Below are positions 43,800 through 56,140 of a DNA stretch of 64,000 bases, one piece after another. The stretch covers positions 308,491 to 372,490 of the forward strand of contig MNCI01004604.1 of NCBI GenBank assembly GCA_015680685.1. Direction: 5' to 3'. The stretch comes from Gnetum montanum. Lineage: Eukaryota; Streptophyta; Gnetopsida; Gnetales; Gnetaceae. Positions within the stretch are counted from its first letter, which is position 1. Every line of letters begins with the position of its first letter. The notes under the pieces were generated by a model. It searched no databases. It had not been told where the DNA came from and was given only the letters and a program-made list of their open reading frames with translations. The translations under genes were made by a program, and so were the position numbers.

Positions 43800-46700
43800 C
43801 CAAATGTTTGTGGTGTTTCACCAAGGACACACTCAGAATCACTTGAAATTGCATCCGTGATGGCCTAGGATGCACTCATCATCACCTAAAAGTGCATTCC
43901 TGGATGTTCATCCATGAAGATAATTGTCCATAGGGGAGTTAGCCTACCTCCTCCTATATATGTTAATTGAGCCAAGCTTTGCCATACCATCCTACATCCT
44001 TATAAATTTGGTCCTACGGAACTAATGCAAGGAGAGCACTCTCTCTTGTGGAATGTGAGATGTTTGCAAAGAGAGAGGTCTCATGTTTGCAATGTGAGGA
44101 GCCTCAAAGAATAGCCTTCACACATTCACTATGTAAGGTACCCTAATGAATAGTGTTCTTGCCTCTACAACATAGGCCAACTCCAAGGAGAGTGCTCTCA
44201 TATTTGAAGGAACAAGACATCTCCATGAAGAGAACTCTTATATCCACAACATGAAGTTTGTCCTAGGAAAGTGCTCTTCATTTGATAGTGTGAAACAACT
44301 TGTAAAAGGATGATCTTGCATACATGAAGGAAGGCACTTCATAAAAGAACAATTTCACATCTTTGGATTGAAAAACCTCAAGGAGAATGATCTTGAGTCC
44401 AAGGCACAAGGCACTTCCAAGGAGAGCATTCTCACATTCTTAGTGAAATGAGTATTTAACAAGAGTGCTCTTGTGTTTGAAAGTGAGGTGCCTTGAAGAA
44501 GATCACTCTCGCAATCATGAAGTGAGGTGTCTTAAAGGAGAAGACTATCTCATCAGCTGAGTCAGATACCTATAAGAAGAATGCTCTATCATCCACAACA
44601 CTAGACATCTCAAAGAAGAGTTCTCCTACATCCACAATGTTGGGCACTTCTAAAAAATGTGCTTTCACATCCACAAAGTGAGGAGCCTTCAAGGAAAATG
44701 CTCTTGCATCCATAAGCAAGATACCTCCAAGGGGAGAGCCCTCATGTTTGCTGTGCATGGAATATCCAAGAAGAGAGTTCTCACATATGCTATGCACAAA
44801 ATCTTTAAGAAGAAGACCACTTACATGAGTGATGAAATGCACCTACATGAAGAATGCACATGTACATGAGATAATTTCAAGAACACAATGCAACCACAAC
44901 ATGACGCACATCCAAACAAAGAAATTTCCAATGGTACCGAAAGAATTTTTAGGATGTGTAATGCTAGAGTGATGCACAATCAATAGGGGTGGTCAAGTAC
45001 ATTAGGATAAGAGCCTCCAAGGAGAGCTATCACAAGGTAGTGTAAATCTAAAGAAACATATTACAAATGAAAATAGAAGAATCTAAAATTAGAGCAATTG
45101 CAACATAATGTACATTCAAGAAAAACACCTTTAAGAAGCCCCTCCATGTGTAATGTGAAAATCCTTTTAAGAGAATGCTCTAATGTAACACAGTTTGAGG
45201 CCTCCAAATGAGTATGCACTTAGCTTCACTTGAAAGTGCATTTGTGGAGGCTAAGGATGCACTTAGCTTCACTTCAAAGTGCATCTGTGATGGCCTAGGA
45301 CATAGTTAACTTCATTGTAAAATGTGTTCTAGGGGAGTTGGCCTACCTCTCATATATATGTTGATTGGGCCAGGCCTCACCATACCATCCTACCTCATTA
45401 TAAATTTGGTGCCAAGGGACTAGAAGAAGGAAAGTTCTCTCTCATGTGTAGCACGAGGCACCTTAAAGATAAACCTTCACACGTTCACTATGCAAGGAAC
45501 CTCAAAGGAAAGTGCTTTCACCTGATAGCACAGGGCTACTCCAACTAGAGCACTCTCACTTCCATAGCACAAAGAATCTTATAGGAGAATGTTATACCTT
45601 TTGCAACACAAGACACCTTCCAAAAGGATGCTCTCACATCCACAAAGGAAGGCACTTCATAGAAGAATGATTTTGCATCTATGGAGTAAGAAACCTCTAA
45701 GGAGAGTGCTCTTGAGTCTAACATGCAAGGTGCACCTAGGGAGAGTGCTCTTGTGTGCATAGCACAAGACACACCTAGGGAGAGTGCTCATGTATGCATC
45801 ATGTAAGCTACCCCTAGGATGAATGCTCTATCATGCATAGCAAAAGGTTTTCCCAAGAATAGCACTCTTATGTGTGTAGCATGAGGTATCCCCATGAAGG
45901 AAATTGTCACATGTGTAATGCAAGGTACCCCCATGGAAACTGCTCTCATGAGCAAAAAGTGTTAGTGAGAGTGCTCTCGAGTATGCTATGCAAGGTGCCC
46001 CTAGGGAGAGTGCTCTCATGAGTGTAGCATGAGGCCTCCTTAGGGAAAGCACTTTCAAGTATGTTGCATGAGGCATCCCTAGGAAGAGTGGTCGCATGAG
46101 CACAACACAAGGTGATCATAGAAAGAGCACTCTCATGTGCACTATAAGAGATGCCTCCTAAGGAGAGTGTTGTCCAGTGCACATTGAGAGGCATCGAAGG
46201 AGAGTGCTCTTGTGTGCATAGCGAGAGGCACACCTAGGAAGAGCACTTTCATGTATGTTGTGCAATGCACCCCTAATTAGAGCACTCCCATGAGCATAGT
46301 GCGAGGCATCCCCATGAAGAACACTCTCATGAGTGCAACATGAGGCACCCCAAAGGAGAGTGCTCTCACTTGCACTATGGAAGACATCAACAAGAAGAGC
46401 ACTCTCATGAGCATAGCATGAGGCACCCTTAGGGAAAACACTCTTCTATTCTTAATGCTAGACACCCCCATGGATAGATGCTTATGGGAAGAGCAATTTT
46501 GAGTGCATTGCATAAGCCACCCCCAAAAAGAATGCTCTCGCTAGTGCAGTGCGAGGTATTTTCAAGTAGAGCACTCTTGAGTGCATTATGCTCAATGTCC
46601 CTATGGAGAGCACTCTCACATGCATAGTAAGAGATGTCCCTAGGGAGAGCACTCTCACTTACACACTAAGAGATGCACCTAGGGAGAGTGATTTTGCATA

Positions 46701-47690
46701 TGTTGTATGAGGCATCCCATGGGAGAGCACTCTCGAGTATGCTACATGAATCATCCACATGGAGAGCAATCCTATGAGTGTAACACATAATGTCCCAAAG
46801 GAGAGAACTCCTATGAGCGTAGCACGAGGTGTCCCTAAGGAGAATGTTGTCCCATGGATAGCATGAGGCATCCCTAAGGTGAGTGCTCTCACATGCACAA
46901 CACAAGGCACCTCCAACTAGAGCACACTCCCTTATGTAACATGTTACTAGTCCATTATGACCCGATTTAGAAGGGTACAAAATCGTTTGGTGGGGCCTAT
47001 CCTAATCAACATATATAAGGGAAGGTATTCCTACATCCCTACTATGGCTCAAGGGAGAGCATTTTTGCAAGTGTAGCATGAAATTCCTTGAGGAAGAGTG
47101 CTCTTTTGTCACCATGGAGAATTATCTTGTAAGTAGAGGGAAAGGCATCCCCAGGGAGAGCACTCTCACCTGTAAAGTAGCATGAGGCACCCCCGATGAG
47201 AGTGCTCTCACATGTGTAGTAGTGCAAGGCATCCCCAAGGAGAGAACTCTCATGTATGTAGCAACAACAGGCATTCCCAGGGAGATTGCTCTTGCATATG
47301 CAATAACATGAGGCATCCCCAGGGAGAGCTCTCTCACATGTGTTGTAGCATGAGGTAACCCTATGAACAGCACTCTTGTATGCATAGTGTGAGAAACCTC
47401 TCATGTATGTAGTAGTGCAAGGAGATCCTCAAGAGAGTGCTCTTATATGCATAGTAGTGGAAGGTGCTCCTAAGGAGAGAATTCTCACATGCTTAATGTG
47501 AGATGGCTCCATGGAGAATGCTTTCGTGAGTGCACTATAGGATACTCCCAAGGAGAGCACTCTCACTAGCATAGCGTAAGGTGCACCTAGGGGGAGCACC
47601 CTCACATGCATAGTAGTGTAAGGTACTCTCATGGAGAATGTTCTTGCAAAAGCACCATGAGGTTTCCTAAGGAAGAGTGCTACCTTTCCT
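43800..47690. repeat. Minisatellite C: 39-42 bp unit with GAGAGYRCTCTC core
   Basis: Nearly 4 kb of degenerate tandem repeats of the type 'GAGAGCACTCTCATGAGCAT' followed by 'AGCATGAGGCACCCTTAGG'. The core has two mirror forms (AGAGCACTCT, AGAGTGCTCT) that are reverse complements. A longer companion segment ('ACCATCCTAC...TTATAAATTTGGT' type) interrupts it near 43960, 45380 and 47720, so a higher-order unit of roughly 1.4-2.3 kb exists. Long minus-strand open frames here (for example 47404-47042) arise from the repeat. Confidence 0.85.
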
Positions 47691-47860
47691 CATATATGTT
47701 GATTAGTTTAGGCCCTCCATACCATCCTAAAACCTTAGAAATTTGGTCTTGATGGACTAGGAATGTAAAATAGAGATACATCCTTTCCTATATATGATGA
47801 TTGAACCAAGCTCAACCATACCATCCTACACCCTTATAGACTTAGTTCTCAATGTCTATT
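47691..47860. other. Junction between minisatellites C and A
   Basis: Two copies of a roughly 90-base companion segment ('CATACCATCCTA...CTTAGAAATTTGGTC' and 'CATACCATCCTACACCC...TTAGT') lie here. Confidence 0.5.
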
Positions 47861-49190
47861 GGGAAAACCCTTAGTCCCAAGGGTCTGTTCAACCAACACT
47901 TGATCCTTGAGGATTTGTATGATCAAATGGTTGATCCCAAGGACACATCTGGTAGACACTTGGTCTTAAGGATACGTTTGGCTGAGACTTGATCTCGAAG
48001 GCATGTTCAACCAACCCTTGGTCTTAAGGTTGTGTCTTATCAATAGTTGGCCTCGAGTGCTCGTTTGGCCAAAACTTGGTCTCAAGTGTTCGTTGGGCCA
48101 ACCCTTGCTCTCGAGGGTCCATTTTGCCTATAGTTTATCCCAAGGGTCCATTTGGCTAGCACTTGGTCTTAAGGATATATTGGGCTAGACATTGTTCTTA
48201 AGGGTTAATTTAGCAAACTATTGGTCCCAAGGGTTCCTTTGCCCAACACTTTCTCCCAAGGGTCTATTGGGCCAACTCTTGGTCCTAAGGGTCAACTTCA
48301 TCAATAGTTGGTTCCAAGGGTTCATTTAGCCAAGACTTGGTCCTAAAGGTTCATGGGACCAATCCTTCATCCTAAGGATCCACTAGCCACTATGGTCCTG
48401 AGGGTCCATTTGGCCTATACTTGATACCAAGGGTTCATTTGACAAAAGGTTGGTCCTGAGGGTCTATTTTGCAAACTATTGGTCCTGAGGGTTTACTTGG
48501 CAAACTATTGGTCCTGAGGGTCTAATTGGAAAAACCTTGGTACCAAGGGTTTTTTTAGCCAACACTCATTCCCAAGTGTCCTTTTGACCTATAGTTGGTC
48601 CTACCACCTTGTTTGGCCAACAATTGGTCCTAAGGGTCCATTTGGTGAGTGATTGTTTCTCAAGGGATCATTTGTCCTATAGTTGGTCTTGAGGGTTTGT
48701 TTGACCACCACTTTTTTCCAATGGTTTTTTTGCCCAACCCTTGGTCTTGAGGGTTCATTGGGCCAACCCTTGGTCTTGAGGATCCATTGGACCAAACCTT
48801 AGTCTTGAGGGTTCATTTGGCAAATGGTTGGTCCCAAGGATTTGTTTGGCCAACACTTGTTCCCTAGGCCAACACTTGGTTTCGAGGTTTCATTTTGCCT
48901 ATAGTTGGTCCTGAGGGTTCAATTGGCCAATAGTTGGTCTTGAGGATCTACTTGGCCAACACTTGGTCCTAAGGGTTCGTTTGGCCAACACTTGGTCCGA
49001 AGGGTTTGTTTGGAAAACACTTGATCCTAAGGCTCCATTTGGCAAATGGTTTGTCTTGAGGATCTATTTAACCAACACTTGGTTGTGAGGGTCCATTTGG
49101 TGAACAATTGGTCCCAAGGTTCCATTTCACCAACACTTGGTCTTGAGGATCCATTTGGCCAACCCTTGTTCTTGAGGGTTTTTTGGGTTT
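47861..49190 (+). repeat. Minisatellite A, block 1: 29-bp unit
   Basis: About 45 degenerate copies of 'GGCCAACACTTGGTCCTAAG' plus 'GGTTCGTTT'. Further blocks lie at 50566-51060 and 52978-53240, each at the head of a repeated LTR segment. Confidence 0.88.
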
Positions 49191-50061
49191 AGGGTTTTTG
49201 AGCCCAAAAATACATTGTTTTTATCACTCAAGATGAGGTCATGCTAGAGTCACGCCTGGCTAACATTGATAGCGTGAGTCCAGTGTGAGTTATCAAAATG
49301 ACCTAAATCAAGGCACAAATAGGCTCAAATTTAGCTTGCAAGTCATACCCAAGGGTAGGTAGCAGTTACACTTGAAAGACAGGTCTCAAAAAATCAAGAT
49401 TTGGTATGAAATGTACCATCCCAGCTTGCTCATGCCCAAGTGACATTGAGGTCACGCTCACAGCGTGAGCTACCAAAAGTTTCCTAAATCGAAATAGAAA
49501 TAGGCTCAGATTTAGCATGTAGGTCATCCTCAAGGTTAGGTAGTAGTTACACTTCAGAAAAAAGTCTTAAGGATGGAATTTTGACACAAAATGCATCATT
49601 TTTGGTCATGCATGCTGAGGTGATGTTGAGGTCACATTGGCAGCGTGAGTCTAATGTGAGCATAGGTCACGACCAAGAAAAAGAACTTTAGACATGCACT
49701 AAGGGTATGCCAAGAAAAGATCAACACATGCTGGCAAACTTGGTGAAGCAAAAACATTTTTAGTAGCAATCAGTCCACAGATTCAGAAATTCCAAGTGAG
49801 CCGGAGGCAAATTCTCTTCTTGTAAATTATCAGTCATTGTAAAGTTTTCACATTTTTGAGCTGGTCAAGCTCTTAGGCTATAGATTGTACATGCTTCTAT
49901 GGGTGTAAGCTAGCTTTCACAAGCTAAAACAAATTGTAAGATATAGTGTATCTTGTCTAGAACATAGTCTACCTATGTACACCTGTCATGCAATCCGTTT
50001 TTCTCTCATCTCACAACCATTGAACTCGTTCATGAATCCTACTCCTAAGCCTAGAAAAATG

Positions 50062-50069
50062 TATAAATA
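50062..50069 (+). promoter_or_regulatory. TATA box in repeat copy 1 (family 2 LTR)
   Basis: TATAAATA after AAAATG, followed by CCCTGTTCATTCACATAAAT. The context is almost identical in the other two copies. Confidence 0.7.
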
Positions 50070-51169
50070 CCCTGTTCATTCACATAAATGGGGTTGGAAA
50101 TTTTAGGAGAAAGAAAACCAAAAATCCTAAGCCCATATGCATGTGATCCCTAGTGCTTATAACACCTCACATTGGAGCTTAACATTTGACTTGCAATCTA
50201 GACACACAACTACATTTTGACCAACGCACATCTTGTTAATTAATACAACATGTTTTCATTTTTCCTTTCATTATGCTATCCTAGTTCATTGTTTGCATTA
50301 TGCTATTTTATTGCACATTTCTGCATACATTCTTTTTACGCTTACATGCTATATTGCATGTTTACATTTTGTTACATTACACTCTCTATTTTACATTTTG
50401 TGGTGATAACCCCAATGTAGGCTATAGAATACACTTAGGGAAGTCCTTGGTTGATTTGCGTGCATACCATGCAAGGCACTCTACCTTTGTTTTTTCTAGC
50501 TTGCCCTCATACAAAGGTAGGGTTAGCTGTATCTCTCTGTAGATCTTTCAGTGTTCCTTGAGGTTTTATTTTTCCTATAGTTGGTCCTGAGGGTTCAATT
50601 GGCCAATAGTTGGTCTTGAGGATCTACTTCGCCAACACTCGGTCCTAAGGGTTCATTTGGCCAACACTTGGTCCGAAGGGTTTGTTTGGCAAACACTTGG
50701 TCCTAAGGGTCCATTTGGCAAATGGTTGGTCTTGAGGATCTATTTAACCAACACTTGGTTGTGAGGGTCCATTTGGTGAACAATTGGTCCCAAGGTTCCA
50801 TTTCACCAACACTTGGTCTTGAGGATCCATTTGGCCAACCCTTGTTCTTGAGGTTTTTTTGGGTCATCCCTTGGTCCTAAGGGTATTTTAGGTTAAACAT
50901 TGGACCCAAGGATCGACTGGGCCAACCCTTGGTCTCAAAGGTCCATAGGACCAAACCTTGATCCCAATGGTCTATTTGGTTAATACTTGGTTCCAAGTAT
51001 CTATTGTGCTAGCCCTTAGTCTTGAGGGTCTATTTTTCCAACCCTTTATCATGATTTTCTATGGAACCAACCCTTGTGAAACACCATTAATTTCAGCCTA
51101 GCACTTTGAAATGAGAACAATTTAGAGCCTCTTGAGTTTTGGGAGGTAAAAATTTGACTAATGCATGGA

Positions 51170-51310
51170 ACTTACACTTGGCTTGTCAAGCTAGCTTGCC
51201 CACGCTTAGCTTGTCAAGTTAACTTTCCCACACTTGGTGTGTCAAGCTAGCTTGCTGACACTTGGCTTGTTAAGATAGCTTGCTCACACTTAGCTTATCA
51301 AGCTAGCTTA
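51170..51310. repeat. Minisatellite B, block 1: 28-bp unit
   Basis: Five degenerate copies of 'CTTGTCAAGCTAGCTTGCCC' plus 'ACACTTGG'. The unit holds the 12-base palindrome CAAGCTAGCTTG. Confidence 0.8.
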
Positions 51311-52478
51311 CCCTCAATGTGAGCAACTACAAGAGCCTTAAAACCTAGTTAAAATGGTCTACCTTTGAAGGTGCAAGGCCCCCTCAGAGCCCACTAATGA
51401 CTGCTCCAAGTTTTAGCATCCAAAATCGAAGATTTGAAGTCAAAATCACACAAATCTTGCTAATCATGCTAAGGTCACGTCTAGGTCAAGCTGGCAGCGT
51501 GAGTCCAGCATGAGTAACGCAAAAAAACCTTAAAACAGTGTTAAAATAGCCTAATTTCAAGGGTATAAGGCCATCTTGAGGTCCAATAATGATTGATCTA
51601 GGTCCTAGCACTCAGAATTCTAATTTTGAGCCTAAAAATACACTGTTTTCAGCACTCACGCTGAGATCATACTAGAGTCATGGTCAGCTCACACTAACAG
51701 CATGAGTCCAACGTGAGTTGTCAAAATGACCTGAATCAAGGCATAAACAGGCTCAAATTTAGCTTGCAGGTCATCCCTAAGGGAAGGTAGTAGTTACACT
51801 TGAAAGAAAGGTCTTAAAAAATCAAGATTTGATGTGAAATGTACCATCCCAGCTTGCTCATGCCCAGGTCACGCTCACAACGTGAGCTGCCAAAAGTTTC
51901 CTAAATCCAAATACAAATAGGCTCAAATTTAGCATGTAGGTCTTCCTCAAGGTTAGGTAGTAGTTACACTTTAACAAAAAGTCTTAAGGGTGGAATTTTG
52001 ACACAAAATGCATTATTTTTAGTCATGCATGCTGAGGTGACACTGAGGTCACGTTGGCAGTGCGAGTCCAGTGTGAGCATTCATCACGACCAAGCAAAAG
52101 AACTTTATACATGTGCTGAGGGCATGCCAGGACAAGATCAACACATGTTGGCAACCTTTGTGAAGTAAAAACATTTTCAGTAGTAGTCAATCTATAGATT
52201 CAGAAATTCCAAGTGAGTCAGAGGAAAATTCTCTTGTTGTACATTATTAGTCATTGTAAATTTTTCACACTTTTGAGCTGGTCAAGCTCTTAGGCTACAG
52301 ATTATACATGCTTCTATGGATGTAAGAGAGGTTGCAAAACCTAAAACATATTGTAAGATATAGTGTATTTGGTCTAGAATGTAGTCTACCTATGTACACC
52401 TATCACACAATCCATTTTTCTCTCATCTCATACCCATTGAACTCATTCACAAATCTAACTCCCAAGCCTAGAAAAATG

Positions 52479-52486
52479 TATAAATA
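52479..52486 (+). promoter_or_regulatory. TATA box in repeat copy 2 (family 2 LTR)
   Basis: TATAAATA in the same context as copies 1 and 3. Confidence 0.7.
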
Positions 52487-53349
52487 CCCTATTCATTCAC
52501 ATAAATGGGGTTGGCAATTTTAGGAGAAAGAAAACTAGCAATCCTAAGCCTATATGCACATGATCCCTAGCACCTGTAACACCTCACATAGGAGCTTAAC
52601 ATTTGACTTTCAATCTAGACATGCAACTACATTTTGATTGGTGCACATCTTGTTAATTAATACAACATATTTTCATTTTTCATTTCATTGTGCTATCCTG
52701 GTTCATTATTTGCATTATCTTGTTCTATTGCATGTTTCTGAATACATTCATTTTACACTTACATGCTATATTGAATGTTTATATTTCATCACATTACGCT
52801 CTCTATTTTACATTTTGTGGTAATAACCCTAGTGCAAGCTATAGCGTACGCTCGAGGAAGTCCTTGGTTCGTTTGCGTGCAAACCATCCAAGTTTCTCTA
52901 CCTTTGTTTTTTCTAGCTTGCCCTCATGTGAAGGTAGCATTAGCTGTATCTCTCTGGAGATCTTTTAGCGTTCCATGAGGTTTCATTTTGCCTATAGTTG
53001 GTCCTGAGGGTTCAATTGGCCAACAGTTGGTCTTGAGGATCTACTTGGCCAACACTTGGTCCTAAGGGTTCGTTTGGCCAACACTTGGTCCAAAGGGTCT
53101 ATTTGGCATAAAATTGGTCCTAAGGGTCCATTTGGTGAATGGTTGGTCCCAAAGATCCATTTCACCAACACTTGGTCTTGAGGATCCATTTGGCCAACCC
53201 TTGGTCTTGAGGGTCTATTTTTCCAACCCTTTGTCATGATTTTCTATGGAACCAACCCTTGTGAAACACCATTAATTTTGTCCTAGCACTTTGAACTGAG
53301 AACAATTCAAAGCCTCTTGAGTTTTGGGAGGTAAAAATTTGACTAATGC

Positions 53350-53640
53350 ATGGAACTCACACTCAGCTTGTCAAGCTAGCTTGCCCACACTTGGTTTGTC
53401 AAGCTAGCTTGCCCACACTTGCTTTGTCAAGCTAGCTTGCCCACACTTGCTTTGTCAAGCTAGCTTGCCCACACTTGTTTTGTCAAGCTAGCTTGCTCAC
53501 ACTTGGCTTGTCAAGCTAGCTTGCCCACGCTTAGCTTGTCAAGATAGCTTGCCCACATGTGGTGTGTCAAGCTATCTTGCCCACACTTGTCTTGTCAAGC
53601 TAGTTTGCTCACACTTAGCTTGTCAAGCTAGCTTACCCTC
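53350..53640. repeat. Minisatellite B, block 2: 28-bp unit, about ten copies
   Basis: Nearly perfect 28-base periodicity with CAAGCTAGCTTG in most units. It is cleaner and longer than block 1, so it probably expanded more recently. Confidence 0.88.
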
Positions 53641-54802
53641 AGCGTGAGCAACTCCAAGAGCCTTAAAACCCAGTCAAAATGATCTAACTTTGAAGGTGCA
53701 AGGCCCCCTTAGGGCCCACTGATGATCGCTCCAATTTTTAGCATCCAAAATCCAAGATTTCAAGTCAAAATCTCACAAATCTTGCTACTAACGCTAAGGT
53801 CACACCTAGGTCACACTGGTAGCGTGAGTCCAGCATGAGTAACTCAAAAAAACCTCAAAATATTGTTAAAATGGCCTAAGTTTGAGGGTACAAGGCCCCT
53901 TCGAGGTCCACTAATGATTGCTCAAGGTCCCCACCCTCAAAATTCTAATTTTGAGCGCAAAATACACCGTTTTTAGCACTCAGGCTGAGGTCATGCTGGA
54001 GTCACACCCGGCTAACGCTAACAGCATGAGTCTAGTGTGATTTGTTAAAATGACCTAAATTAAGGCACAAACAAGCTCAAATTTAGCTTATAGGTCATCC
54101 CCAAGGGTAGGTAGTAGTTACACTTGAAAGACAGGTCTCAAAAAATCAAGATTTGATATGAAATGTACCATCCCAGCTTGCTCATGCCCAGGTCACACTG
54201 AGGTCACGCTCACAGTGTGAGCTACCAAAAGTTTCCTAAATCAAAACAAAAAAAGACTCAAATTTAGCATGCAGGTCTTCCTCAAGGTCAAGTAGTAGTT
54301 AGAATTCAAAAAAAAGTCTTAAGGGTGGAATTTTGACACAAAATGCATCATTTTTGGTCATGCATGTTGAGGTCATGTTGGCAATGTGAGTCCAACGTGA
54401 GCATTGATCACGATCAAGAAAAACAACTTTAGACATGCACTGAAGGCATGCCAGGACAAGATCAACACACACTAGCAACCTTGGTAAAGCAAAAACATTT
54501 TCAGTAGTAGTCAGTCCATAGATTCAGAAATTCCAAGCAAGCCGGAGGCAAATTCTCTTCTTGTAAATTATCAGTCATTGTAAATTTTTCACATTTTTGA
54601 GCTGGTCAAGCTCTTAGGCTACATAATGTACATGCTTCTATGGGTGTAAGTGAGCTTGCACAAGCTAAAATAGATTGTAAGATATAGTGTATCTAGTCTA
54701 GAACATATTCTACCTATGTACACCTATCACGCAATCCATTTTTCCCTCATCTCATTGCCATTGAACTCATTCACGAATCCTACTCCCGAGCCTAGCAAAA
54801 TG

Positions 54803-54810
54803 TATAAATA
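54803..54810 (+). promoter_or_regulatory. TATA box in repeat copy 3, the LTR copy next to element D
   Basis: TATAAATA followed by CCCTGTTCATTCACATAAAT, about 535 bases before the LTR end at 55338. Confidence 0.75.
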
Positions 54811-55343
54811 CCCTGTTCATTCACATAAATGGGGTTGGCAATTTTAGGAGAAAGAAAACCAACAATCCTAAGCCCATATGCATGTGATCCCCGGTGCTTG
54901 TAACACCTCACATCGGAGCTTAACATTTGACTTGCAATCTAGACACGCAACTGCATTTTGACTGGTGCACATCTTGTTAATTAATAAAACATATTTTCAT
55001 TTTGCCTTTCATTTTGCTATCCTGGTTCATTGTTTGCATTATCTTGTTTTATTACACATTTCTACATACATTATTTTTATGCTTACAAGCTATATTGCAT
55101 GTTTATGTTTTGTTACATTACACTCTTTATTTTACATTTTGTGGTGATAACCCCAGTGCAGGCTATAGCGTACGCTCAGGGAAGTCCTTGGTTGATTTGC
55201 ATGCAGACCATCCAAGGCACTCTACCTTTGGTTTTTTCAGATTTCCCTCATGTGAAGGTAGGGTCAGCTATATCTCTCTAGAGATCTTTTGGCTTTCCTT
55301 TTTCCTCTAGCCTTACGCCGATGATTTTGGACAGTACAAAAAT

Positions 55344-55360
55344 TGGAGCTAGAAGGAAGG
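55344..55360 (+). other. Primer-binding site of element D
   Basis: TGGAGCTAGAAGGAAGG, six bases after the LTR end. It matches A, B and C. Confidence 0.7.
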
Positions 55361-56140
55361 CAACCTTGTTTTCCATCCCGATAAAATGTTGATTCCGTTA
55401 CCTTTCATGCGCGGTGTAGATCAGGTGTGGAATGCAACCTTAGCTTGCTTAAACCATACCAATCAGTTCACGATTGAATTAAATCCTTGCAAAAACTTTT
55501 ACATTGCTGCAAATGTAGTAAATTTTGTAACAGTTGTTGAAAATATTAAGTACAACGTGCACACATTGTGAAAACCCAACACAACATACACACGCTGCAA
55601 AGTCCAACACTACAAAAATCTAAAAAATGGTACCCTAAAAAACCCAAGACAACATATACAAACTACTGCATATGTCTGGTGTACACATGCTATGCATGCA
55701 TATCACTCACACATGTTGCATCACGTTGCACTTACACTACACATACACTGCACTTGCATACGCTGCGCACAAGCTAGTGTACGCACGTTCAGGTTGTGCT
55801 CATGCTAATTTGCATATACCTAGCTTGCTCAAGCTCAACTTGCATACGCCTAGCTTACTCAAGCTTAGCTTGCATACGCCCAGCTTGCTCAAGCTCAGCT
55901 TGCTTACACTCAGCTTGCTCAAGCTCAACTTGCATATGCCCAGCTTGCTCAAGCTCAGCTTGCATATGCTACTTACACATATTCAACTAGTCAAGCCAGT
56001 TACACACATGGAATCTTCCTAGATCAAAGTAGCATTGCCTATTTCTAACCTTAATGCTAAAATCTAAAATCTTATGACCACAATTGAACCCATAGTCACT
56101 ATTGGAGGGAAAAACTCTCAAGGGCCAACTCATCGGTCAC
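55361..56140 (+). repeat. Leader of element D with 30-bp tandem repeats
   Basis: Six copies of a 30-base unit 'CAGCTTGCTCAAGCTCAGCT' plus 'TGCATACGCC' at 55796-55975. The rest of the leader shows no coding signal. The open frame 55672-56022 is produced by the repeat. Confidence 0.78.

Larger units (their letters stand above)
48880..55338 (+). repeat. 5' LTR region of element D: three tandem copies of a 1.7-2.4 kb unit
   Basis: Copies at about 48880-50560, 50561-52977 and 52978-55338. Each starts 'GGTTTCATTTTGCCTATAG' or a variant within minisatellite A and ends with the LTR tail (TCTCTCTGGAGATCTTTT). Copies 2 and 3 hold a minisatellite-A block, minisatellite B and a common body; copy 1 lacks minisatellite B and part of the body. 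Each body has a TATA box and a poly-T/ATG-rich tail. The last copy ends ...ACAGTACA at 55338, followed by a primer-binding site. The outer LTR start was not found. Confidence 0.75.

Noticed and set aside
45545-47632. Long minus-strand open frames with repeated peptides (repeat proteins)
   Set aside because: They arise from the 39-42 bp minisatellite, change frame at random and lack any non-repeat domain.
47861-49190. CRISPR-like array
   Set aside because: Units are head-to-tail degenerate minisatellite copies without distinct repeat and spacer parts, in plant nuclear DNA.
55672-56022. Leucine/serine-rich 116-codon open frame as a protein gene
   Set aside because: It is the translation of the 30-bp tandem repeat in D's leader.
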